From: Elysia chlorotica
Taxonomy: Eukaryota > Mollusca > Gastropoda > Plakobranchidae
Reading direction: 5' to 3'
Length of the DNA: 64,000 bases
Assembly: GCA_003991915.1 (NCBI GenBank)
Contig: RQTK01000022.1
Span: 771,185 to 835,184 of the forward strand
Below, one piece after another: positions 21,191-34,159 of the stretch. The number at the start of each line of letters is the position of its first letter. The first letter of the stretch is position 1. The notes below the pieces were generated by a model, which had not been told where the DNA came from, did not search any database, and worked only from the letters and a program-made list of their open reading frames with translations. The position numbers were made by a program, and so were the translations under genes.

Positions 21191-21469
21191 CAGAGAGACC
21201 GAGAGAGCCGGCGCCTGCTGCTGTGTGCAAGCCCGGGTCAGCTGAGGTCGGGAGGTGGAGGAGAGGGCGAACTCAGGCCACGCACTGGCGGGGATCTCGG
21301 GAAGGCCAGGCCTGCCAGGCTGCTTGCAGGGGAGCAGGGGAGCCCACTCAGCCCAGCCCGCCTCGCATCGCGCCTCCTCAAGCCACCACGGCCAGGGCCA
21401 GTAACCAGTAATGTAGTACAGTCCGCTATTCTGAGAATCTGCGGGTTCGTTGGTTTTTCTTCTAAAGTC

Positions 21470-21660
21470 CAACATCAGCAATACATAGACTACAATGTGG
21501 ACGGACCCTAAGACTAACGTCTGACAATTTCATGTGCTGTCACAACGAGACAGGGGGAACGTTAGGACTCCTGTCTCAGCCGGTCACATTAACTGACACC
21601 GACCCAACCAGAGGGACGAAATCGGACAAATGCTCGAACTCGGACCTTTTGCGTCGCACA
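21470..21660 (-). mobile_element. SINE copy, opposite orientation
   Basis: Reverse complement of the family core: GACCCAACC, CTCCTGTCTCAGCCGGTCACATT and GACAATTTCATGTGCTG occur in inverse order. It ends at the GGACCTTTTGCGTCGCA head near 21655. It lies about 260 bp from the + copy at 21921, making a head-to-head inverted pair. Confidence 0.8.
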
Positions 21661-21759
21661 CACACACACACATTCAGCTCTATAGGGCTCTCTCTTTTCG
21701 TTTGTCTGTCTGTCTGCCTATCTCTCTGCCTGTCTGTATGTCTCTCTTCCTCTCTCCCT

Positions 21760-21764
<5 letters not shown>

Positions 21765-21845
<81 letters not shown>
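21765..21845 (+). repeat. (CT)n between two inverted SINE copies
   Basis: About 40 CT units lie in the spacer between the - strand SINE (ends about 21660) and the + strand SINE (starts 21921). Confidence 0.95.
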
Positions 21846-21846
<1 letters not shown>

Positions 21847-21904
21847 ACTCTCTGCCTGCCTGTATGTCTCTCTTTCTCTGTCTGCGTCTGTCTTTTCACT
21901 CCCT

Positions 21905-22193
21905 CCCCCCCTCTCACTCTGGGGGCGCGGTGGCCCCGGGGTAGAACATCGGCTTCCAACGCAAAAGGTCCGTGGATCGAGCCCTGGCGATTTCGCTTCC
22001 TACTGGTTGGGTCGGTGTCAGTTTAATGTGACCGGCTGAGACAGGAGTCATAGTATCCCCGCCCTGTCTCGTGTGTGGCAGCACATAAAATTGTCAGACG
22101 TCAGTCTTGGGGCCCGTCCACAATATAGCATATATAGTGCTGATGTTGGACGTTAAACCAACTCAACTACACTACTACCCCCCCTTTCGCTCT
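21905..22193 (+). mobile_element. tRNA-derived SINE, full copy
   Basis: Same family as the copy at 50123, with body 21921-22177. It is flanked by a C-rich 16-bp direct repeat with two mismatches (21905-21920 and 22178-22193), the likely target-site duplication. The B-box-like GGATCGAGCCC lies at 21974-21984. Confidence 0.85.
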
Positions 22194-22199
22194 TCCCCC

Positions 22200-23533
22200 C
22201 CCCCCCTCCCCTCCCTCAGTCCCTGCTATTCCTGTCATGCGTACACTTGAGAAATTCCCTAACGTGAAATCAGTGGACGGTTCCCTCTTTCCGATTTTTT
22301 GTTTACCCCATCCAGGGCAGTGCAAGAATTAAAAAAAAAATATACGTATCGGTATCCTATCATCACCAGTATCCAGTAGATGACTTGGCTTATTTTGAGT
22401 AGAGAGTTCAAGGTTCGATTCTCTTTGGTGGCCCTACTTTCGAAAAAAAATAAATTATGTTGACGTGTGTGAAAGGAAAAAAAGAAAGAAAATACACCCA
22501 TCAACACACTTCCAGTTTTAATCGTGTATTTGAAATGTATATTTGCTTTACTCTTTCATTTCCGTGCTTCAAAAAAGTGATTACTGTAATCTATGCCAAA
22601 CGTAGTATTGCCTATCATGTCTAGCTTCCCCCCTCAAGCATCTCCTTGCTACTTTACTCTTAAAAGATTAAAAGGTATGTAGTGTAAGTCGCAGAAGCCT
22701 CTACTCAAACTGTGAAACCAGTACAGCGACCAGGGATGGGAGATGGCGTTCAATACACGACCTGTACAACGTGACGTAGGTCTTGCCAAACAGTACCGTA
22801 GTCAGCCGGGGGAAGAGTGGGGGGGTTACTATTACACGCGCTCAGTGTGTATCCAAATACACGCACAGGCTCGACACAGCAGCCGTGTCCCGTGCTGCTA
22901 TGGTACACTAGGCTAGTCTAGGCTTGGCCGGATCGAGGGGTTTTATCGTTGTGCTTTCGGAGTGTCTGTCAGGCGTTTCTCCGGCGCGCAAAACCTGTGT
23001 GTGCATCCTGCATTGAGCGTCAGCCGTCTGGTTTTCCGTGCAGTTGGCAGACCATGAAACCTCCGTACATCCAGGTTTAGTCCAGGCTGTAGGCAAATAG
23101 CACTTTTAGCAGCACTGGCGGAGCTGGTTTCCTCATCAGCACCGTATACCGTGAAAGCAAGTGCACCCATCGGATAGGGATGCATTTTGAGTTTAGGACT
23201 GCAGGTTCTCATAGCGTTCAGGGGTAGTACACAAGACCTATACATAGCTGGATTGGGGATTTGCAATAGCACTCCCCTGCAGCAAGCAACGGGCCTGGCC
23301 TATTGTCTGATTGGGTTAGCTGTGAGGACGCTGCTGCATGCATGGAGCGCACATTATTGTGTCGTCGGCCAGGCTGACTCATTCTATTGTCCCCAACTCC
23401 CCATGGCCTCCAGGCTTGTATAGACCAGGACTCCGCAACGTGATTGATTGTTGTGGGAGAAGCAATGCCCAAATCAGGTCTTTGAACTCAGAGGGAAAAA
23501 AGAGGTTGGGAGGAAGGGAGGGGGGAAGACAAC

Positions 23534-23590
<57 letters not shown>

Positions 23591-24833
23591 GTTATATAGG
23601 TAGTTAGATAGACGATAGATAGATAGAGGTCTATAGAGATAGATAGAGACAAAACAGACTGAGAAATAGCAAAAGAGATGGTGAGAGAAAAAAAAGAGAG
23701 AGAGACCGGAGGAGAAGGAGGACGGGGCACAAACATACATATACATAGGGGCAGACGGGCAGACAACACGGGCGAGTGTGTCAAGGAGAGGAAAAGGCTT
23801 CATGCGTCCCTTGATACGAAAGCCTGTTACATGTGCATGTGCTGGTATTCCTTATTCCATCTTATGATCTCCTTTATGTCTTTGACCAAACTAATCCAAT
23901 TTATTTAATCAATGTTCCACTACCTAACACTACCTATTAGCCTGCGTTGCACAATATTGGCTGCCTTACCATTGTATAAATCTACCGTGCGTGTGTATGT
24001 GTGGCCACAGTATTGCTTTCACAATGATCATGTACATGTCTGTGCAGTTGCGTGTAGAGGAGCAGGGCTCTGGGCCTGGCCTGGCTGTCACAAGCCGTCA
24101 CTAGCTGTCGGCCCTGTGCTCTGGTCATGTCAGGCTGATCCCAGCACTCGCCTTGTTTATGTGACACTTGTCACAGCTCACAGGCTCACAGGCTCACTCA
24201 GCCGACTTTGACGGTCAACCATGCTCAGTCTGCAATTTTTTTCGGTCATATGCCTCTATGTTGTATTATTTAAGACAACAAACAAAACAAAACAAAACAC
24301 GTTTATAAGTAGCGCCCCCTCACACACTCGCACAAAAGTAGAAACAACAAGAATAACTACGAACATAAGTACATGTATCAAAATAGACATAATTCGCACA
24401 TAAACGACTGTACTTTCAAAAAATCCATCATCATCTCAACAATTCCTATAATAATTATAATCATGTTTTTCTAATCTACATCTTCCCTATCTTTAGTGTT
24501 CAGTAAAGAGCGGTAGGAAATAGAAAGGGAAAGATTGAAATAGAGTTGATCATACCCTTGCAATTGTTCAAAGCTTAGTCAATGTCATATGAAAGCTAGT
24601 AGACATTTTCTAGGGGAGATTTTGTTTTGTAGCCCACCACCGTTGTAACTTTGTGGAACATCATCGTAACCAAACCGCGTTCGATTTGGGAATTAATCAA
24701 AATGTTTTTCTGAGACGAGAAGTTGCACTAGAAATTTGGGCAAGCTAGTAATGTTGGCCAGAATTAGGGGAAAGAAAAGTAAGGCCTGGACCAAAACATT
24801 TAATCTCCTTTGATTCTGTTCTGTTCTTTTCAG
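22200..24833. other. Sequence immediately upstream of the large exon
   Basis: A moderately GC-rich part (22860-23480), a (GA)n tract (23534-23586), then AT-rich sequence leading to the acceptor at 24832-24833. A tRNA-like fragment (+) with GGTTCGATTC lies at about 22345-22430. This is most likely the 3' part of the intron that follows an unseen 5'UTR exon. Confidence 0.6.
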
Positions 24834-26689
24834 GTATGAGATTTAAGAAAAAGGAACAGACAATGCGATGCCTCCCCAGAATCTCAGCACGCCGACTTCT
24901 CAAGAGAAACAAGAGCAGCAAGAGCACCACCATCCCCACCACCTACTCCAGCAGCATCAGTTCCACCAGCACCAGCAACAACACATGAGCCAGTCCCTGG
25001 TGGACCAGCCGCACGGTATCAGTGCAGCAGCGGGGGGCGGGGCTATGTCGGACCAGGGCCACGGCTCTCTAGACCACGCCCACTCCATGGCGGAGCACGC
25101 CGCGCACAGCATGCTGGACCTGAGCGAGACGGGCAACTCCCTAGAGCACCTGGCCGGCGGGGCTGGCGGTGGGGGGACTGGTCACTCGACTGGACACGGC
25201 GGACACACGCCTCAGTCGCTGGCAGACCTGGCTCACAGGAGACCCGACCAGGGCGGACTTGACTCTGGGCCGCGCAGAGACAGCATGGGCCTATCAGGCG
25301 ACGCCGGCGGCGGGAACGGAGGCTCGCTCACCCCGACGCTGCATCAGATGAGCCAAGGAGACGGCAGGGGCGACATGTCCGGCATGGGGGCGGGAGGATC
25401 TGCAGGCTCAAGCAACGGGGGCGGGGGGCTCCTGTCGCGGCCGCTGTCCGGACTCGGGGGCGTCACGGAGCGGCAGAGCATGAGCCAGCCCATGCGGAAC
25501 CTGACACCTGTGGGCGGCGTGGACGGGCGCGGAGACGGCGGCCGGATCAGCGTGGGGCTGGTGGGCTCCGGTGGAGGCGGGCACTCGCTCCAGGAACAGA
25601 CTGGTAACAATGGCAACGGCGGTGGTCAGTCCTCATCGCTGAACTTCAGCCCGGACTCCCAGCACCACCACCTCCACCACCACCACCACCAGGCCATGCA
25701 GTCTCAGCAACGGATTCCCATCATCCCCAAGCGGGGGCGCCCGCCGGGAAGCGGCAGCAGCCAGCACAGTCTTGGCGGGCTACATCTTCACCGCGGGCCC
25801 CTCTCATCCTCATCCTCATCGCTTCACGGGCACCACCACCACACATCGCACCACCAGCACACCAACCAAAGCCTGCACATGCGAGGCCTGTCGGAGCACC
25901 CGCACCACAACAGCCATCACAACAGCAGCATTTCAGGCGACAGCAGCAACCACAATGGCCGGGCCAGCGTGGGTGCCGGCATATACGGACTGGACAACTC
26001 CAGCGGCCACCAGCTCAACTCCAGGCCCGGCTCAGTGCTCATGTCCGAGCCGTCCGACCTGCGAGAGCAGGGAGCACGCTCTAACTACTCAACCTCCTCG
26101 TCCTCGGGCGAGAGGAACCAGTCCACATCGTCTTCACACTCGACGTCCTTGATCGAAGAGACAATCGCGGCGGTCGCGTCCAACCTGCACAGATCGTCGC
26201 CCAACGGCGGAATCATGGCGGGCCCGCTGCCGCCAAACTCGCACCCGCACGTGAGCAGCGCAAACTCCCTGATGGGCGGGCTGGGCGGGCTCCTCCCCCG
26301 CTCCAACAGCACCCTGGGGCCCGGGGGCGGCGCCGACGACTCTCTGGCCGACCTGGTGGGCCGCGGACACTCCCACGGGATTCCCATGCTGTCGGAGCGG
26401 GCCTCGCAGTCCCTGTCGGGCCTGATAGACGATGGGGACGGCGGCCACAACCACGGGTCGCACCAGCACTCTCTGCACCACGGGGGCCACCCGTCCTCCT
26501 CCGGGGGACCCGGCCGCGAGATCGAGAAAACGCACCCGTGCCTGACTTGCCTGAAGATGTTCCGCAGCAAGCAGCAGCTGGCGCAGCACAGCCTCGTGCA
26601 CACAGGCATCCGCAAGCACATCTGTACGTTCTGCGACCGCGCCTTCAAGCAGCTCTCTCACCTGCAGCAGCACGTGCGCATACACACAG
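24834..26689 (+). CDS. Large first coding exon of a C2H2 zinc-finger transcription factor (coding part from 24868)
   Basis: The exon follows a pyrimidine-rich acceptor ending at AG 24832-24833 and ends at donor GTAAGA (GT 26690-26691). The ATG at 24868 opens 607 codons plus one base. An in-frame TAA at 24844-24846 shows that upstream sequence is 5'UTR in this frame. Residues 1-550 are low complexity, rich in His, Gly, Ser and Gln, with an AT-hook-like KRGRPPGSG at about 288-296. Finger 1 uses C558, C561, H574 and H578. Finger 2 uses C586, C589, H602 and H606, with helix QLSHLQQ. The exon is markedly GC-rich compared with its AT-rich flanks. The product should be a nuclear DNA-binding protein. 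The [10 protein letters not shown] helix resembles fingers of the LIN-29/rotund/ZNF384 group as I recall them, but the orthologue is not established. The exon breaks in phase 1 inside the linker Gly codon, so it needs a downstream exon to finish. Confidence 0.9.
24836..24988 (+). promoter_or_regulatory. Overlapping upstream ORF in the 5'UTR
   Basis: Two ATGs (24836 and 24863) share one frame, out of frame with the main start at 24868. The frame runs to a TGA at 24986-24988, giving about 50 basic, Ser/Thr-rich codons that overlap the start of the main ORF. If this exon begins at 24834, the first ATG sits at its very 5' edge. Such an overlapping uORF usually lowers main-ORF initiation and makes it depend on leaky scanning. 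This is inference from position, and no peptide function is implied. Confidence 0.4.
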
Positions 26690-26839
26690 GTAAGACCTGG
26701 CCTCTCTACATACATCGCTGCTGCTCACCATCACTCTCGTCTCTTCCTCCGTGTTGTCCTCTGTTCTTTCAGTTGTTTTTTCTTTACTTAAGGGCTTCTC
26801 ATCCGTTCCCAAACTCTACATGAACATTACTTTTACCAA

Positions 26840-27125
26840 ACACTAAAAGGTGTCCATGGAATTATTTCTCCGACTTATAAAAGATGTTTATTTGATTTAA
26901 TATGCCCCTGATAAATATAAAGGTGTCCATTATAATGACCTCCTCCCTTTAAAATAAAAAGATGTTCATTTCTCATATGATGATTTTTTTTTCAACAAAT
27001 ATAAAGATTTTTATTGGATGATATGCTGGGCACACACAAGCGTTTCCATTGAAATATCTTTCTATCTCCTGCTACATAAAAGCTGGCCGTGGATGCACTT
27101 CCGTGCTTCGCAAAAAGTACCCGTT
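26840..27125 (+). repeat. Degenerate ~38-bp-period tandem array at the start of intron 1
   Basis: The motif AAAG(A/G)TGT(C/T)CAT recurs at about 26846, 26880, 26919, 26958, 27003, 27038, 27078 and 27114, at intervals of 34-45 bp. Weaker copies may extend to about 27560. It looks like an eroded minisatellite. Confidence 0.5.
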
Positions 27126-27652
27126 TCAATGATCTCCCGATATCAGAAAAATTCTAAATTGGACTATTACTTGCTTCACAAAATATAGTTAGTCTACATA
27201 GTTCGCCAGCTTGACACCCAACAAATCTATCAAAGAACTTTCTCCCATGATGTCCATAATACCCCCTGTTAGTGTTATATCCCCCAAACTGTCAAATGTA
27301 AAAGTGAAGTTGGATCCGTACTCATACAGAGCGCCGCGGACCCAAGATTTCGAAACACTGTCGATACAACTATCATCTGATACTAATCAACCAGTTACTG
27401 TAAATACACCCTTACCTCGGCACACACACTCACTCACAAACTACCACACGTGAAAAATACTTAAAATCACCCCAACTAGACATAATCTAATATAAAAATA
27501 TCCCTTTACACGTTACACACAAAAAAGCTGTCCGTCCAATCATGTCCATCTTGGACAAAAAGGGGGGCGTCTCCTTGGTACATAATAAACTTTTCATGCG
27601 AAAGAAACGACACCATTCTTGTTAATTTTGAACATTAATCCGCCTGTCTCTC

Positions 27653-27714
<62 letters not shown>

Positions 27715-27728
27715 CCTCTCTGTGTCTG

Positions 27729-27762
<34 letters not shown>

Positions 27763-30538
27763 GTATTACATTAACGTGTTATATTACATTAATGTGTTAT
27801 AATCCTTGCCAACGAATGGCTATGCCTTGATAGCGCTTCAAATCATTCAAGTAATTTTAGCGAATGAATTCTACGAATGTGACTTCAGTTTGATAAATAC
27901 TTTACATTGTGGAATGTGCTTGCAGTGTTTCTGATGCACAGCACTTTAAAAACATTTGTTGTCTCCTGTGTAAGCTATTCTCCTTTGTTTGGCAAATCGG
28001 ATTGTACACAGTGCAGTGCAGCAAATATGTTTCAGGAAATCGGGGATTATGTGAAATGAAGGACTAGGGTTAGAGATATATAGAAAGATACATTTGGGGA
28101 CAAAGAGAGTCAAGAGAGAGCGGGAGAGAGACATATGTATACATTTTAAGGTGGTTGGAAAGTCAGGCTTGGAGAGTCAACTGGAATCGAGTATGGAAAG
28201 ACAGAGAGGGGGGTTGGCAACATGAAAAGTGGAAGGGAGGGTAGATGAAAGAAAGTGGAGAGGCACAAGTAGAGTGTGAAGGATGGAGTGGCATAGAGGG
28301 AATTATAGAAGGGTACAGAGAAGCAGGCCGCAAGATTGTTGTAGAAACAAAACTTTTCCTGAACCGAAAGAAACCAGTTTTCTAAATCAAAAGATTGCAT
28401 ATTCGTAGCAAATCTCATCGTTTACGTCTCATGCGCAATGATACGTTCTTAAGGGAGATCTGATGTTTCTATACAAAGATTTGGACCCGCAGACTCTCAG
28501 ATAGAGTCGTTCATCGCGGCTCATGAAGAATTTTTAAAGTCTCCTATAATCCTTTTTTTTTCCAAGCTTAAAAAATCATCCCCCTGAGTTAATTTTGGAC
28601 TATCTCTGAATAATTGAAGGATCACATTCTTTATAGAATCAACTCCAAGTCCAAATTGTATTACAAAATAATTATACCTTCCAGTTTTAAAAAGCGGGGG
28701 AAGGGAGGTTACCGCGAATGCTTCAGGAAGCAAGGCCGATGGCCCAGGCGACATTATCGGCCTGCATGTACAAGTTGATTCAGTCCCCCGCCCGGGCCCC
28801 TGATGAAAGAAAAATACGCTCGGCGAGAAATAACACCAGAACATCAACAGTGTGGGGCCCGGCACTGTTTTTCTTTCGTCTGAGAACGCTGCCCAAATAA
28901 TGAGACTTCGCTTTACGAGGCCCCCAAAAAGCAAAGGTGCTGATGCGGTTTCAAAAAACACTCGCCCCTTGCTGGAGGAGATGCATGGTGCTGTCTGCGT
29001 GCATAATAATTGTTTAAACAGGGACTTTAAAACTCAGTTCACTACTGCCTGTCTCCTTGTCTGTCTGGCTGTCTGTATGGTGGACTGACTGTCTGTCTTC
29101 CTGCCTGTCTGTCTCTCTGTCTCACTTTATGCATGTATGTCGGACAGACTGTCTGTGTATGTGTGTGTCTATCTGTACATAAGTATGTCTAAATGACCAA
29201 CTGTTTGTGTGTATGTCTTTCTGCCTTAATATGTTATAATGCCAGCACTCAGCAGACATAAAAAAATAATTTGATCGGTGTAGCTGTCTCTTTCTTAGCA
29301 CTAATCGTTTTATTCCGAGGAGATTAAAGATTTTTGTGAAATTTGTCGATGGTTATGGATGAGGTTATGAGAATGTTTGACACAATGATTACGAGACAAC
29401 AGCAAAGATTCCAAGTCTCCAACGTCTTATCATCCAACATGGGGTCTGGCCATCTCTAGTGAATTACATACACGGAATAGATAGATGGGTAGATAGAAAG
29501 ATAGGTAGGTAGATGGATGAATAGGGAAAGAGAGCCAGAGAGAGTTGTCAATATGAATGTAACAATTAATATACACACATTTATAATATTTGTAAAGCGA
29601 TGGAGTTTTGAATAGCCTATGAGTGTCAAAGGCAAGGAGATTGTAGCAATGAAGATGCACATCGTGGATGCTTTTTTTTTTTTTTTTTGGGGGGGGGAGG
29701 GGGGGGATTTTTATCTTCTAAAGCTTAGAACTGCACCATAGTCCTTTCATTCAAAATACTAAGAGACCTCTAACCCTGTGATTTTTATCACGCAATGCCT
29801 TGGTGTTAAATCTAATCAGCTCTCATGCCACCCCCGGTAGCCCCAGCTACAAGTTGCTGACTTTCATGAGTGGTTAATGATGAGACTCGCTGCTTAATTG
29901 AAAAGGACTCAAAATTTAAACTCTGCCCCATAATCGCTCGCGTGATGAAGGGCATTACAGACATACAAAAAATATAGATTTTAGTCACTTTTCTAGGGTA
30001 TTACACTTATCTCCTAATGGGACCTTTCAGAAATGGAAAAAAAGTATTTGGGAAAAGTTACATTTATTTTTTAGTAACAATAATGCACTTTCCGAAAAAG
30101 TTTTAAAATTTTCACCTCAACACTCAAGTTGCATATAATTTATTTGTGCTCGTCTATCATTCTACATGCTGCTGTAGTACTTGTCGAAAAAAAAAGGGGA
30201 AAAACATCTTTTAAAGACGTAAAAAAGTTATGATTTGCCCAACATAGGAATAATTTTGAAAATAGAGAATTAATCGAAAGAGGATGTTGAGTAAAGAGGT
30301 CTTTAATATTAAAAAAGAACAACAAAACAAACAATCAAAACCAGCACAAAAACAAAACAAAAACAAAAAATACTTTAACTACAGTTGACAGACCTAGCTT
30401 GCAAGCTAGATTAGATGTAGCCATCTTGACCAAGGGGTTTGGTTATCAACATGTACACAAAGTAATGCACCAGTTAAGCTCTGTCTATTCCTGAAACTAT
30501 TGAAATAAAAACAATAATTGCAGGAATTGTGGGGAGAG

Positions 30539-30579
<41 letters not shown>

Positions 30580-31833
30580 CAGAGACAGAGCGAGAGAGAG
30601 AGAGAGAGACCTTAAAAAGTAACCAATATTTCATTGAAACTTTAAATATGAAAATAGTTGCAAGAATTGAGAGAAGAGAGGGCTATTATAAACTTTAAAA
30701 AAATTTCATGTGAATTTAATATTGAACAATGAATTGTGCAGTCCATCATTCTATACATGATCCTAGAGATCAAGCTCTCACAGTCTCAGACTGAATTAGA
30801 TCTGATCACCATCTAGCCCGTAGTGCACCGCGCGCGGTTTCTCTGGTTTCTCTGGTTTCCCTATTTATCGGCATTTCCCCCCTGATCATTAATTATTTTT
30901 ATCCGTCCCCGCGTGGCGCAGCCGTCTCCCACCCGTCCCCGCCCGCAGTCCTAAGAGTCCTTCCACCATGGCTGCACTCGTCTAGATTTAGATCGGATCT
31001 AGGAAGTAGCAATCTAGATCTGCGTCTACGTGTGGCTAGACTGGCTACTAGCGGTTGGTTAGCTAAGCCTGTAGATACCCTACAGAGCGAGTACCAGGCC
31101 CCAGATAGGCAGATACCCGATATAACGTTAAGATCCATCCGTTCCCCGCGAGTCGATGGTCTCACTCACGTCAGTAGAGCCACCGATCGTCTGGGACATT
31201 AACCCGGCCTGGCGGGCTGGCTGGAGGTCACCCTGACCTGGACGCCGCATCCCCGAGTCTGCGATGGCCTCAGCAGCAGCACGCCTCGTCCGATGGGGAA
31301 GTCGGGAGGGGGAAAAGGGGTCGATATCAGGCTTGTGAGTGAGCTCAGTTTTTGTTTTGTTTTTTATTTTTTTTATTTTAAAAAGCGTCCTGGCTGGCGG
31401 TAAAAAATATATATAGCATATATAAACGTTTTGCGCCAGTATCGATTTTTCCCTCCACTTAACTAGGCCCGCGGAGAAAACGATGTTGGTTGTTTTTGTT
31501 TTTTCTTCTTATTCTTTTTTTCCCATCTCTCCTGTCTGCGGCTACTCTGCGATTATCGCTGTGTACTTGTGTGTTTGTGTGTGTTGTGTGTGTGTGTGCA
31601 TAGGGGATGTGTGTCAACTTGTCTGTCTGTATAATGCCTGTGTGTATCGATATTGTGCGTGTTTTGTCTCACTGGTTGTTGTCTGTGTCTTCCATGTGGG
31701 CATCGCAATAAGTCGTATAATGCTTTGAATTATCGCGCTATTATTCCGACTTTTTTGTCTTTGTTTTACTTGTTTGTGAGTCTGTATGTCTGTCTGTGTA
31801 TTTTCTTGGTATGTCTGTCAGTCATCTTGTCTG

Positions 31834-31878
<45 letters not shown>

Positions 31879-32413
31879 GACACACACACGTAAACACACA
31901 CACACACACACACTTACTCTTTACCAGATCTGAGAACTATAAGAGAGCATTAAATTACATTTCATGTTGATTGCGGAGCCACCTGATGTCAGACGGGTCA
32001 CCCTCACTTGGCAGGCAATACGTGCAGTGATCGAGTCCACTGAGCGCTTAACAACTCGTATATTCGGCATTATCCCAATCAATATGCCCCTACCTCTAAA
32101 CAATGTGCTATTTTTGTCGAGTGACTAAGCTAGCAATCATCCACATGGCGCCACATGCTCAGTCGGTAGAACCTTGGGCTTAGGGGCACAACTAATCACA
32201 ACGTGACGGTTTGTATCGGGACAAAAGGATATATATATCTTCTCTTGAAAAAAACAACCCAAAAACAAACAAAAAAGCCCCTCTAGTATTAAGACCATAA
32301 TGATCTTACTTGTTGTTTCGGGTTGTCTGGGTATATTGGTCGTATTTAATGTTTGCATTATGTTACTTGTAATCATGAAAATCGTGGTGTCGGAAGAATG
32401 CTAAGAAGAGGGA

Positions 32414-32466
<53 letters not shown>

Positions 32467-33028
32467 GAGAAAAGGAAGCGATAGTAACCAAAAGACTTCC
32501 ACTGCAGATATATCTATAGATATCTAGCTAGGAAGACACACTATTTTACAAAATAATTAAACCCTAACCTAAACAACAGCGAACGAAATCCGTAAGATGG
32601 GTTTTGTGTCCAGTGGCGGTTTTCTCTGCTCCTATCACTGAAGCAATTCAATCTTGAGGTCACTTGTCAGATTTCCTAGTCTAGACAGCCGTCATCATCA
32701 TCGTGCTGCTGCTGCCGCTTTATCCAGGGCCGTCTCCTGGCTGCGACACGGCCCCAGACACTCACGCCTCACTGTACCATCGATTGCGGTAGACTTCGTT
32801 AGACTTAGAGCCGACAGCACAATTTTATAATTACGTTAGTAGATCAGGCTTAAATTATGTTTACAGAAAAATCGGTTTGTCTGGTCATACAGCGCGTTTG
32901 AAAGAGCTGACTTTGAGTTTTTACCCAAGACTGGAGAGTTAGGCCGTAGTGGATGCAATGCTACATTCTTCTCTATTCTTCCTGATCTTTTTTCTTGGTG
33001 TAGTTGTTGTTTTTGTTTTTGCTGTTAC

Positions 33029-33086
<58 letters not shown>

Positions 33087-33197
33087 CTTGTTCTTGTTCT
33101 TCTTCTTCTCCTTCTTCTTCTTCTTCTTCTTCTTCTTCTTCTTCTTCTTCTTCTTCTTCTTCTTCTTCTTCTTCTTCTTCTTCTTCTTCTTCTTCTT
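33029..33197 (+). repeat. (TTG)n followed by (TTC)n
   Basis: About 19 TTG units, a short mixed stretch, then about 30 TTC units in intron 1. The poly-Leu/Phe/Glu ORFs here are artefacts of the repeat. Confidence 0.95.
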
Positions 33198-34000
33198 GTT
33201 GTTTCTTATTATTGTTGTTGCTTCTTCCTCTTCTTCTCTTTCTTGTTTTTCTTGTCATTTTCCCTATCGTTTTCTTGTTCTCCCACCCCACCCCAATCTT
33301 CCATTTACAGCACGGCAACATAATACTATCAATGTTTTAAGAGGGTAGTTATAAACATCTACATCTATAAAATAATCAAACTACTGTCGCAACTTCTTAA
33401 AAATGTAACGAAAATAACCTGGGCTACGACAACGTAGAGTGAGTGAGTGAGTGAGTGAGAGAGAGAGAGGGGGCGAATGAGAGAAAGAGAGAGATATAGA
33501 CACACAGAGAGTTGGGGGAGAATAAAGGGTATTAGGAGTAATGAGGAAGAGGGATGTGAGTCGAAGAATTTTTTAACGCCATTTGCAGTCGGTCAGAAGT
33601 CAAAATTCATTTCCACCCCCGGCATCTCCCAAATTGGTCGTCCCCTCACGCTTTCAATGGCGCTCTTTGAGTACCTCCCCGGTTCTGAATCTAAATCAGA
33701 CGAGCGGCGGAGAAGTCAATTCTTCCAGTCTTGGGGACTTGTGGCAGCGCCCCCTGCCGGTACCACTGCTGACCCAGTTCCTTGTCCAGCTGACCTACAT
33801 TTCGATCTGCGCCCGGCTTCCAGTAGTTCTGATTGATTCCAGTCCTGATCAGGCTGTCACGAGAACCCCCATCCCACCCGCCCATTTTATCCTTTGTCTC
33901 TCTCTTCTTTCTCTACTTCTTTCTTTCAAAGCAAATTCCGTGAGTGAGTTGGGTGGACGGGCTGTAATCAAGCTAGATTTGGTGACTGAATCTCTCTATC

Positions 34001-34159
<159 letters not shown>

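Noticed and set aside
22908..23272. - strand ORFs of 62 and 109 codons
   Set aside because: They overlap each other in different frames, have no recognisable domain, and lie in a moderately GC-rich region where chance ORFs are expected.
26085..26715. - strand ORFs of 187 and 193 codons
   Set aside because: They are antisense shadows of the GC-rich zinc-finger exon.
27211..27453. 80-codon + strand ORF of mixed composition
   Set aside because: No acceptor or donor in a usable phase, and it lies within the AT-rich degenerate repeat region.
33583..33880. Open, less repetitive stretch in intron 1
   Set aside because: Two overlapping frames look open but neither has a phase-1 acceptor and donor pair, and it runs into (TGTC)n. 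Kept only as a remote possibility.
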